Shown here piece by piece: positions 44,275-51,661 of a stretch of 64,000 bases of DNA. Source of the stretch: Cytophaga sp051961495 (GTDB lineage: Bacteria > Bacteroidota > Bacteroidia > Cytophagales > Cytophagaceae); contig NZ_JBQCDF010000207.1 in the NCBI RefSeq assembly GCF_051961495.1, forward strand, positions 1-64,000, in the 5' to 3' direction. The position numbers were made by a program, and so were the translations under genes. The notes beneath the pieces are model-generated. The model saw nothing but the letters and a program-made list of their open reading frames with translations. It was not told the DNA's origin and did not search any database. Each line of letters opens with the position of its first letter. Within the stretch, counting starts at the first letter, position 1.

Positions 44275-44754
44275 TTATTTAGCTTCATTAATATAAGGTC
44301 CTGTAATCTCCTGTGGCTTGCCAATCACATGCCCTTTAATTGTGATTACAGTAGCTTCCGGATCTGTGTTCGCCAATACGGTTACAGATTTGTTGAAATC
44401 TCCCGGACGGCCCTGACTATTGAATTGTACAAGTATTTTCCCTTCACCTCCCGGTGCAATGGTATCTTTGGTCCACTGGGGTGTTGTACATCCGCATGAT
44501 GCTTTTGCATCACGCACATACAAAGGTTCTGTTCCGGTATTTTTGAAAACAAATTCATGTTTTGCAAAATCACCTTCTTTAATTTCTCCAAATGCATGCT
44601 CTGATTCTACAAAAGCAATGGAAGTTGTTTTTAATTCCTGCAGCACTTTAGCCGGTTCCTGAGTAACTGCCGCTTCTTCATCTTTTTTCGCATCACAGCA
44701 AACAGTTCCAGCCACGATTGCCATTAAGAATGTACAGGTCGCAATATTTCTCAT
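44275..44754 (-). CDS. DUF1573 lipoprotein
   Basis: A 159-residue periplasmic lipoprotein. The signal ends AGTVCCD, with Cys19 or Cys20 as the lipidated residue. The DUF1573 domain (about 45-155) has the pattern HAFGEIKEGDFAKHEFVFKN, ASCGCTTPQW and QFNSQGRPGDFNKSVTV. It is an Ig-like fold of unknown role, widespread in Bacteroidota and usually close to yajC. It belongs to the minus-strand nusB-coaE cluster. Confidence 0.92.
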   Translation of the reverse strand: MRNIATCTFLMAIVAGTVCCDAKKDEEAAVTQEPAKVLQELKTTSIAFVESEHAFGEIKEGDFAKHEFVFKNTGTEPLYVRDAKASCGCTTPQWTKDTIAPGGEGKILVQFNSQGRPGDFNKSVTVLANTDPEATVITIKGHVIGKPQEITGPYINEAK

Positions 44755-44815
44755 AGATTTAGTTAAATTTTTAATACTACTAAATTAGTTAAAATTAGGT
44801 TAGATACGCGTTATC

Positions 44816-45676
44816 TTACAAATTTATACATTCCATGATCATGGCCACATATTTTTCGGTATTAAGAACACCACCCTGGTCAGGCGTCGTTTGGTCCGGG
44901 TGTTCAAGGAACATGCTTTCAATTTGATTTTCAATTTGTTGAGCAAGTGTTTCCAGGCCGGCTACCGATAGTAATCTGCATAAGGCCATCAAAAGCGCAT
45001 ATGGATTGGCAATACCCATTCCAACAATATCGGGCGCATGTCCATGCATCGGCATGGTAATGTAACCATCTTCCACTTCGATTAAAGTATATGCACGATT
45101 GAGCGATTTGTACATCGACGCATAAAGTGCTTTCAGTACATTGGCGCCTTCCAGCGAACTAACCACCTGCCTGGCCTTGTTGTATTGACCATGTTTTATA
45201 AAGGATAGCACGTTCGCATCTTCAAACTTCCATTCATAATTTGAAAACGCAAGTTTGGTCCAGGCTTTCATGGCATCCTCCCATACCTGCGGCTGTTCCT
45301 GATATTGCTGGATCATTACTACCTTCTGTGCCGGGTCAAAGCTGGAGCGGATTACAGACAAGTCTTTAAGCGCTCCCGAAGACTGCTTCTGATTCAATGG
45401 AATTGCCAGTATCCCGGCATGCCCTTTCTTTTCATCAGGAATGGATGTATAAGCATATTGCATAACTAAGGGATTGAGTTCCCTGGCCTGCTGCTGTTCA
45501 GACTCAAACGGTCCGCTAAGCACGTAATACGGCTTGTTTAGCGCTGATAAATCCTGGAAAGAGGTCAAATAATGAAACTCAACTTGTTCTTTCAACAAAC
45601 TAAAAAAAGGCCGCAGAGCATCAAATAACTCCGGGCCTATGCCTTCACCTTCGTATAGAAATATATGTGTTTTCAT
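44816..45676 (-). CDS. Degenerate isocitrate/isopropylmalate dehydrogenase-like protein
   Basis: A 286-residue soluble protein. Residues 10-16 (GEGIGPE) match the start of the decarboxylating dehydrogenase family, and residues 211-235 (HGHAPDIVGMGIANPYALLM) and TPDQGG at 264-269 match its C-terminal NAD-binding part. The middle, where active enzymes carry the arginine triad, the catalytic Tyr/Lys and the FGDILSD aspartates, is missing or unrecognisable, and the protein is about 60 residues short. It is therefore probably not a dehydrogenase; a regulatory or ligand-binding role is inference. It lies 1 base from the YtxH gene and is likely cotranslated with it. Confidence 0.65.
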   Translation of the reverse strand: MKTHIFLYEGEGIGPELFDALRPFFSLLKEQVEFHYLTSFQDLSALNKPYYVLSGPFESEQQQARELNPLVMQYAYTSIPDEKKGHAGILAIPLNQKQSSGALKDLSVIRSSFDPAQKVVMIQQYQEQPQVWEDAMKAWTKLAFSNYEWKFEDANVLSFIKHGQYNKARQVVSSLEGANVLKALYASMYKSLNRAYTLIEVEDGYITMPMHGHAPDIVGMGIANPYALLMALCRLLSVAGLETLAQQIENQIESMFLEHPDQTTPDQGGVLNTEKYVAMIMECINL

Positions 45677-45677
45677 T

Positions 45678-45983
45678 TCAGGCCTTCCCTGATTGTATTT
45701 TACGGATTAACTCTTCAATTTCATTCACCAGTTTTTCTGCCGCCTGCTTTGTATCCTTCACTTCTTCTGATGCAGCAAAGGATTCCTTGCGTGCTTCGAA
45801 CTCCTGCAATAAATCCATCAATTGTTCTTTGTAGCCAGCCAGCTTGAATTTTAAGCGCGCACGGGTATTGGATCCTTTATCGGGAGCAAACAAAACGCCC
45901 AATACCGCGCCTGCAGCAACTCCGATAAGAAGAGCGGTTAGAATACCGTTGCCTGAGTTGTTATTTCGTTCTGATGCCATCAT
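45678..45983 (-). CDS. YtxH domain protein
   Basis: A 101-residue protein with one membrane helix (about 14-31, ILTALLIGVAAGAVLGVLFAP) followed by DKGSNTRARLK, the YtxH pattern, and a long charged coiled coil to the end. Members are envelope-stress or general-stress associated in Firmicutes; the role here is unknown. It directly precedes the dehydrogenase-like gene, with a single base between stop and start. Confidence 0.9.
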   Translation of the reverse strand: MMASERNNNSGNGILTALLIGVAAGAVLGVLFAPDKGSNTRARLKFKLAGYKEQLMDLLQEFEARKESFAASEEVKDTKQAAEKLVNEIEELIRKIQSGKA

Positions 45984-45992
45984 ATCTTAGTT

Positions 45993-46071
45993 GTCAGTTA
46001 TCAGTGGTCAGTAGTCAGTTGTCCCAAAAAGCACCTGATCCTGTTTACTGACTACTGTCTACTACTTATTA
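45993..46071. repeat. Paired 7-nt periodic tracts, unit GTCAGTA
   Basis: Left arm 45993-46020 reads GTCAGTT, ATCAGTG, GTCAGTA, GTCAGTT. Right arm 46044-46071 reads TTTACTG, ACTACTG, TCTACTA, CTTATTA, the inverse orientation. They face each other across 23 bases between the nusB end and the YtxH gene; the right arm overlaps the last codons of nusB. Confidence 0.78.
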
Positions 46072-47231
46072 TCCATCAACCCGCGACCGCTTTTCCGGAT
46101 GAGACCGCTTTTCTGTAAGTCAATAGAAATCGTATCCAGCAAACCATTCACAAACTGCTTACTTTTCGGCGTGCTGTATGATTTGGATAATTCAATATAC
46201 TCATTAATGGTAACTTTTACAGGGATATTCGGGAATTTGACCATCTCTGTAAGCGCCATTTTCAATATGATGCGGTCGGTAAAAGCCAGACGTTCGATAT
46301 CCCAGTTCTGCACTTTATCAGTGATCAGCTTTTCAGCTTCATCATCAAAACCCGTGGACTGTTTGTAAAGCTCAAGCATAAATTCCTGGTCGTCTTCCCA
46401 ATTCGGAGAAAGGGATGGCAATTGATAATTTTCATCACTGCTTTCGGTAATCCCTTTAATGGCCTTCAATGTAAGACTGCGGATAGCCTCGTCATTTTCG
46501 TTCCAGTTATAATCCAGGTCTTCCCAGTACGCATCTAACTGTTCGTTTTTGAACAGATAGGTTTTTACCAGGTGCAATACAATTTCTTTATCTTTTTCGA
46601 ACGTTGTGTCCGGATTTTTCTGGTAATCGATATACAACGGATCCTGCTTGATCTTTTTCTTGTAAACCGTTTTCAGATGATCTACAGGAGGATTCAGTTT
46701 ATGTTTTTCAACAAAATTGCGCAGGGATTTATTTTTTTCAATGGCCTGTAAAACGGCGTTGTTTTTCAGTTTATAAAAATATTCCGGTACTTCGCTTTTC
46801 ACAACGGTGTGTATTCCTTCGGTAGCATCCGCTTCAGCAATAGCCATTAAGCGGGTCGCGCTGAACAATACCAGCTTATACATGGATTCCACGCGGGCTA
46901 CATCTTCCAGCAACATTTTTTTGAAATGTTCAACATCCCTGCCGTGTGCATTATGATATTGATTGATAGCGTCTGTAATTGCTTTACGAATCTCTGGTTC
47001 CTGGTTTAGATAACCGGTATCCTTTTTTTCAAAATAAGCTTCGTAAGAGGTCTGGGCAGTTTTCTTTTTTAAGTCTAATGCTGGAAGATCCTGAACGTCG
47101 GGCGACATCAAATCAGGGGCAAAAACTTCTCCAATTTCATCTATACCCAGATGGTAATTAGAAACTTTGGTCTGGTATAATGCATACAACGATTGCATTA
47201 CCTTAATCCGGAGAATTCTTCTATTCAGCAT
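46062..47231 (-). CDS. nusB: Transcription antitermination factor NusB (long form)
   Basis: A 389-residue protein, about 2.5 times the length of E. coli NusB, as in other Bacteroidota. The N-terminus MLNRRILRIKVMQSLYALYQ is the typical RNA-contacting helix. The C-terminal NusB fold ends with FTDRIILKMALTEMVKFPNIPVKVTINEYIELSKSYSTPKS-like family motifs (about 330-370). The middle 60-250 region is an added helical domain. It is part of the antitermination complex for rRNA operons. A promoter element lies about 110 bases upstream. Confidence 0.92.
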   Translation of the reverse strand: MLNRRILRIKVMQSLYALYQTKVSNYHLGIDEIGEVFAPDLMSPDVQDLPALDLKKKTAQTSYEAYFEKKDTGYLNQEPEIRKAITDAINQYHNAHGRDVEHFKKMLLEDVARVESMYKLVLFSATRLMAIAEADATEGIHTVVKSEVPEYFYKLKNNAVLQAIEKNKSLRNFVEKHKLNPPVDHLKTVYKKKIKQDPLYIDYQKNPDTTFEKDKEIVLHLVKTYLFKNEQLDAYWEDLDYNWNENDEAIRSLTLKAIKGITESSDENYQLPSLSPNWEDDQEFMLELYKQSTGFDDEAEKLITDKVQNWDIERLAFTDRIILKMALTEMVKFPNIPVKVTINEYIELSKSYSTPKSKQFVNGLLDTISIDLQKSGLIRKSGRGLMDNK

Positions 47232-47340
47232 ATTTTAAAAGAACATTTATTGTTTACAGAACTATTTCTGTGAATTATTACTTAAGTATTACTGTTTGTT
47301 TAAAACAAGAAACAGAAATTTCTTACTTTGTGATGAATTA

Positions 47341-47348
47341 CAAAGGTA
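47341..47348 (-). promoter_or_regulatory. Putative -7 element (TACCTTTG) of nusB
   Basis: The minus strand reads TACCTTTG, an exact fit to TAnnTTTG, 110 bases before the nusB start codon. Confidence 0.45.
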
Positions 47349-47454
47349 CTCTTTTTACAAAAAGAATCCAATTCAATGTGGCCGCAGGTGTGTGAAATTT
47401 GCGAAAAACGCATTAAAATCGATCGAATTAGTTACAGAAACATAGATTAGTATT

Positions 47455-49239
47455 GTGAAGAACTGGGCATTAAGTCATTTAAATAAATACTTTTTAGAAT
47501 ATAAGTATTATCTGCTGCTGGGTATAACCTTTGTCTTTTTAAACAACTTCTTCGGAAGCTACCAGGGACCGGTTATACGCGAAACCATCAATTACCTGGA
47601 ACAATCCCTCCCACACCTTAAACAAGCTTCTGGTGTAGAAAAAGAGGCTCTGCAAAGCGAATTCAGCAAACAGATTGTATACCTGGTGCTGCAAATTCTT
47701 GGTTTAACTGTATTGAGCGGCGTGTTCCTGTATTTTCAGCGTAAAATCATTATTGGTACGTCCAGAAGAATCGAATACGACCTGAAAAATGAGATCTATG
47801 ATCACTACCAGCAGCTGCCGGTAAGCTTCTACAAACGCAACAATACAGGAGATATCATGAACCGGATTTCTGAAGATGTGAATCAGGTACGGAATTACCT
47901 GGGACCGGCGATTATGTATGGCATCAACTTATTTGCCATCTTCATTGTTACCGTGCCGATCATGTTGTCTGTAAATGCAGAATTGACACTATATACACTT
48001 ATTCCCCTGCCCTTTCTGGTAATCAGCATTTATACGGTGCAGAATGTTATTACCAAACATTCCGAAGAAATCCAGCGCAGCATGTCGCAGCTCTCTTCTC
48101 TGGTGCAGGAAACATTTTCAGGCATCCGGGTGGTGAAATCCTTTGGCCGGGAAACGACCATGACAACTCAATTCGACCAGCAAAGCAATGAATACAAATT
48201 AAAATCCATCCGGCTTACACAGATTAACGCATTGTTCTTTCCGTTGATGGTATTTCTGATTGGTGCTTCTGTAATCTTTATTGTATGGGTTGGCGGTAAA
48301 CAGGTTATCGAAGATGAAGGCGTCACCAATGGCAACATTGCAGAATTTATTTTCTACCTGAACAAACTTGCCTGGCCGGTAACTTCATTGGGCTGGATCA
48401 CCGTAATGATCAAACGTGCAGAAGTTTCGCAGGCACGTATCAACCAATTCCTAAAAGAAAAAAATTCCCTGGAGAAAGGAAAAGAAAATACAAGTCCGAT
48501 TCAGGGCGACATTGAATTCAAGCATGTTTCCTTTACCTATCCGGATACAGGCATTGTTGCGGCACGCAACCTCAGCTTCCAGGTAAAACCCGGACAAACC
48601 CTGGCGATCATTGGTAATACCGGTTCAGGGAAATCTACTATTGCTTCTCTTCTTTGTCGCCTGTACGATGTGTCTGCCGGCGAGATCAATATTGACAAAG
48701 TAAATATCCGTGATTACAACCTGCAATATTTGAGAAGCCAGATCGGCTTTGTGCCGCAGGATGTATTCTTATTCTCCGATACGATCCGCAACAATATTGC
48801 CTTTGGTTTTGATAATGTAACAGAAGAACAAATCATTGCTGCAGCGAAATTTTCGGACTTATATACTTCCATTCAGCATTTCCCGAATGGCTTGGATACG
48901 ATTTTAGGCGAACGCGGAATAACCTTATCCGGCGGACAAAAACAACGTTTGTCACTTGCGCGTGCCTTTATCCGTAATCCGCGTATTTTCATACTCGACG
49001 ATTGTTTGTCGGCCGTAGATACCAAAACAGAGGATACCATTTTGACCAACTTAAAAGATGTATTAGGCGACCGCAGTACTATTATTATTTCACATAGGGT
49101 GTCTTCGGTGAAACTTGCAGACACAATTATCGTTTTAGAAGATGGTGAAATTGTACAGAACGGTTCTCATGATGAACTGATCCAGGAAGAAGGTATTTAC
49201 CGCAGTATTTATCTGAAGCAGTTGCATGAGACAGTGTAA
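47455..49239 (+). CDS. ABC exporter, permease and ATPase fused (MsbA-like)
   Basis: A 594-residue half-transporter that works as a homodimer or with a second half. Six membrane helices occupy residues about 17-320, and the ATPase follows: Walker A IIGNTGSGKSTIAS, signature LSGGQKQRLSLARAF, Walker B IFILDDCLSAVD, and the switch histidine in IIISHRVSS. It could export lipids, peptides or drugs. The start is GTG at 47455. It is divergent from nusB. A short hairpin follows its stop codon. Confidence 0.93.
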   Translation: MKNWALSHLNKYFLEYKYYLLLGITFVFLNNFFGSYQGPVIRETINYLEQSLPHLKQASGVEKEALQSEFSKQIVYLVLQILGLTVLSGVFLYFQRKIIIGTSRRIEYDLKNEIYDHYQQLPVSFYKRNNTGDIMNRISEDVNQVRNYLGPAIMYGINLFAIFIVTVPIMLSVNAELTLYTLIPLPFLVISIYTVQNVITKHSEEIQRSMSQLSSLVQETFSGIRVVKSFGRETTMTTQFDQQSNEYKLKSIRLTQINALFFPLMVFLIGASVIFIVWVGGKQVIEDEGVTNGNIAEFIFYLNKLAWPVTSLGWITVMIKRAEVSQARINQFLKEKNSLEKGKENTSPIQGDIEFKHVSFTYPDTGIVAARNLSFQVKPGQTLAIIGNTGSGKSTIASLLCRLYDVSAGEINIDKVNIRDYNLQYLRSQIGFVPQDVFLFSDTIRNNIAFGFDNVTEEQIIAAAKFSDLYTSIQHFPNGLDTILGERGITLSGGQKQRLSLARAFIRNPRIFILDDCLSAVDTKTEDTILTNLKDVLGDRSTIIISHRVSSVKLADTIIVLEDGEIVQNGSHDELIQEEGIYRSIYLKQLHETV

Positions 49240-49256
49240 GAAGCCGAAGGCTTCTT
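49238..49256 (+). terminator. Small hairpin after the ABC exporter
   Basis: AAGAAGCC (49238-49245) pairs with GGCTTCTT (49249-49256) around GAA. The T run is short, so termination is only possible. Confidence 0.5.
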
Positions 49257-49409
49257 AGTACCGAGTACAGAGTATGAAGTACCAAGACGACAAAATCACG
49301 GCTGATTGCTTAATAATCGGATTCAATGTATTTGAATTTTACTTATTACTTTTAATTCACATACAAGATATATATTAATGAAACAATTTTGTACTTAGTA
49401 CTTTATACT
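49257..49409. repeat. Paired 7-nt periodic tracts, unit AGTACCA
   Basis: Left arm 49257-49284 reads AGTACCG, AGTACAG, AGTATGA, AGTACCA. Right arm 49389-49409 reads TTGTACT, TAGTACT, TTATACT, the inverse orientation. The arms are about 105 bases apart; the right one ends 12 bases before the start of the next gene. Confidence 0.72.
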
Positions 49410-49421
49410 TTTAAGAAACCC

Positions 49422-49919
49422 ATGAAAAAAACTGCTACTATTTTTACACTGCTTTTCGCTTTATTAAACATCAGCGTTTCAGCACAGACACAACTTGTCC
49501 TTACAAACATTGCGAACGGGAAAGTGAAATCTTTTGCCGTTGGAAAAACCATTCATATCAAAGGGTTGGAAGATACCGATTTTGAAAAGGTGAAAATTCA
49601 AAAGATCACAGATAAAACGATTGTGTTTTATCTGCCGAATGCAGATGAAGAATCGCCGGTTAGAGAACTGGCATTAACGGAAATTCAAAGCATTAAAAAA
49701 TCAACAACCATTCATAGTATTACAAAAGGTATTGGCGCATTTTTCATGTTGGGCGGCGCTTACACTATGGCGAGTTCCAGCGCACTAGCCGGCGACGATG
49801 GTTCTACCGGCGCTTACATTGGTTTGGGTGCAGGTATGTTTGCCGCAGGTCTGGTGCCTTATCTGTTCAAGCCACGCGTGTATATTTTAGGCAAGACACA
49901 TACAGCGGAAATTAAGTAG
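49422..49919 (+). CDS. Hypothetical exported protein
   Basis: A 165-residue protein with a signal peptide of about 22 residues (ending SVSAQ). The mature part begins with a beta-rich region containing FAVGKTIHIKG, and two short hydrophobic, glycine-rich segments follow (GIGAFFMLGGAYTMASSSA and GAYIGLGAGMFAAGLVPYL). It resembles small Bacteroidota envelope proteins without an assigned family. An in-frame ATG at 49389 exists but lies inside the periodic repeat. Confidence 0.75.
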   Translation: MKKTATIFTLLFALLNISVSAQTQLVLTNIANGKVKSFAVGKTIHIKGLEDTDFEKVKIQKITDKTIVFYLPNADEESPVRELALTEIQSIKKSTTIHSITKGIGAFFMLGGAYTMASSSALAGDDGSTGAYIGLGAGMFAAGLVPYLFKPRVYILGKTHTAEIK

Positions 49920-49982
49920 TGTAAGAAACGAGAATAATTGTATTAAACAATGCCAGACATCTTTTCAAATAATTTCTAAACC

Positions 49983-50188
49983 ATGACCGATATTGAATTA
50001 AAAGAAATTATCAATAACCTTAGAGACTTTACATTTAAAGAACGTAAAAAAATTTGACAAGAACCGTTGATCTTTTTTTTGTTAATACTATTGAAATTGC
50101 TTGTAACCTGACAGAGTTAGGAATAGTACAAAAACGGGCAATCAAAAAAGAAGAAAAAAATATTGGTTTGAAGGATCTTATCATATGA
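49983..50188 (+). pseudogene. Frameshifted small ORF
   Basis: The frame opening at 49983 (MTDIELKEIINNLRDFTFKE) stops at 50054. In a run of seven A at 50046-50052, one additional A would restore a frame continuing TRTVDLFFVNTIEIACNLTE and on to the stop at 50188, for about 68 residues in total. Either the base was lost in the genome or the homopolymer is miscounted. The product is not recognised. The stop overlaps the ATG of the next small frame by 4 bases. Confidence 0.4.
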
Positions 50189-50268
50189 ATTTTTGGGAAC
50201 CTGAAATAGAACGCAATTTTTATGGACCAATGGCCAATGAAGTAGCCCAAAGGAACTGGTTTCAATAA
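50185..50268 (+). CDS. Very short ORF, probably a remnant
   Basis: A 27-codon frame (MNFWEPEIERNFYGPMANEV and seven more residues) starts with an ATGA overlap with the frameshifted ORF. This coupling suggests it was the second gene of a small unit, perhaps truncated. The 147 bases that follow, up to the GNAT gene, contain no convincing frame; one reading (AQHIIEIYKQQRVISLPRKN) looks like a protein remnant. Confidence 0.3.
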   Translation: MNFWEPEIERNFYGPMANEVAQRNWFQ

Positions 50269-50415
50269 TTTTAATGTTCTGTTGGGATCACAATCCTTCC
50301 CTATCCGCTGCAGCTACCTAACCTACAGCCAGCAATGCTCAACATATCATTGAAATATATAAACAACAAAGAGTAATTTCATTACCTAGAAAAAATATTT
50401 TACTAAACTTTCGTT

Positions 50416-50967
50416 ATGGAATCTACCACACCAAATTGGCAGCCGGCCAGTCTTGAAAATAATATTTTAAAACTTGTACCACTTCAGGAATCTGATTTTG
50501 AAGCATTGTTTGAAGTTGCCGCTGACCCACTGATCTGGGAACAGCACCCAACCAAAGACCGATATAAAAAAGAAGTATTTCAACTCTTTTTTGACGGTGC
50601 CCTGGCAAGTAAAACTTCTTTTTTAATCATTGATAAAGTAAGCGGTAAACTTATCGGTTCTACCCGTTATTACGATTACAGACCGGAACAATCCAGCATT
50701 GCTGTTGGCTATACATTTTTAAACAGAGCTTACTGGGGAAGTGCATACAACAAAGCATGCAAGAAGCTGCTGCTGGATTATGCTTTTCAATTCGTAGAGA
50801 AAGTATATTTCCATATTGGCGCCAACAACATCCGTTCACAAAAAGCAATTCTGAATATTGGTGCTGCCAAAACCGGTGACGTGGATTTCGATTATTACGG
50901 AAAAAAATTACTACACTATGAATATGCGATCAACAAAGCAGAGTGGACAAACCAACAGATTGTATAA
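50416..50967 (+). CDS. GNAT family N-acetyltransferase
   Basis: A 183-residue acetyltransferase of the RimJ/RimL type. The N-terminus has LVPLQESDFEALFEVAADPLIWEQ, the middle has STRYYDYRPEQSSIAVGYTFLNRAYWGSAYN-type beta4/beta5 blocks, and NNIRSQKAILNIGAAKTG is the acetyl-CoA-side motif. Such enzymes acetylate N-termini or small amines. It is transcribed alone. Confidence 0.93.
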   Translation: MESTTPNWQPASLENNILKLVPLQESDFEALFEVAADPLIWEQHPTKDRYKKEVFQLFFDGALASKTSFLIIDKVSGKLIGSTRYYDYRPEQSSIAVGYTFLNRAYWGSAYNKACKKLLLDYAFQFVEKVYFHIGANNIRSQKAILNIGAAKTGDVDFDYYGKKLLHYEYAINKAEWTNQQIV

Positions 50968-51034
50968 TCAATTAAGTCAATATAAACCTATTTGTAATCA
51001 TAATGCCTTTTAAAAAAATATTCCAGAAAATGAA

Positions 51035-51661
51035 CTAATAGGTTATCGTCTTTTTGACTTTACCTTTCTTGTTGTAATATGTCCAGGTGCCGATAGGTAA
51101 ATTGTTAGACATATTCCCTTTTGCTTCCATGTATCCCTTCTCTGAATAATACACCGCCGGCCCTTCCTGCAGGCCGTTTACATAGGTACAAACCTCTTCC
51201 AGCTTACCGTTGATATAATAAAATTTCCATTCACCTTCAGGTAGCCCATTGATATAAGAACCTACAGATTTTATCGTTCCGTTTTCATGGTATGCATGCC
51301 ATACACCTTTATAAGCGCCATAAGAATAAATTCCGGCACGCTTTAACTGACCGTTGCTATGATAATACCAGGCGCTGTCCTGCTCCATTCCATGCGACCA
51401 TTGTTCTTTCGACACAATATGATTCAGAGTATCATAATAAATCGCCAAACCATTTAATTCATTTTCGCTATAATGTTCAATAGCGGAAATGTTTCCATTC
51501 GGATAATAAAATTTCCATTCACCGTCCTTCTGTCCGTTCTTGTTTACACCATACGCCTTTAGTTTTCCGTGTACATAATATTCTTTAATGGAATCATACT
51601 TCTGTGCAGAAGCCATGATTCCGATAAAACCAAACAGCAATACGATCAGGAATGTTTTCAT
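51035..51661 (-). CDS. MORN/YwqK repeat protein, short
   Basis: A 208-residue exported protein (signal peptide about 1-19, ending ASAQ) made of about eight repeats of 23 residues of the MORN-variant type, consensus near GxWxYYYxNGxLxxxxxYxNG. Repeats of this type are annotated in databases as YwqK antitoxin-like, though the biochemical role is unclear. It starts immediately after the stop codon of the larger paralogue at 51662, so the two are one transcript and probably arose by duplication. Confidence 0.88.
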   Translation of the reverse strand: MKTFLIVLLFGFIGIMASAQKYDSIKEYYVHGKLKAYGVNKNGQKDGEWKFYYPNGNISAIEHYSENELNGLAIYYDTLNHIVSKEQWSHGMEQDSAWYYHSNGQLKRAGIYSYGAYKGVWHAYHENGTIKSVGSYINGLPEGEWKFYYINGKLEEVCTYVNGLQEGPAVYYSEKGYMEAKGNMSNNLPIGTWTYYNKKGKVKKTITY

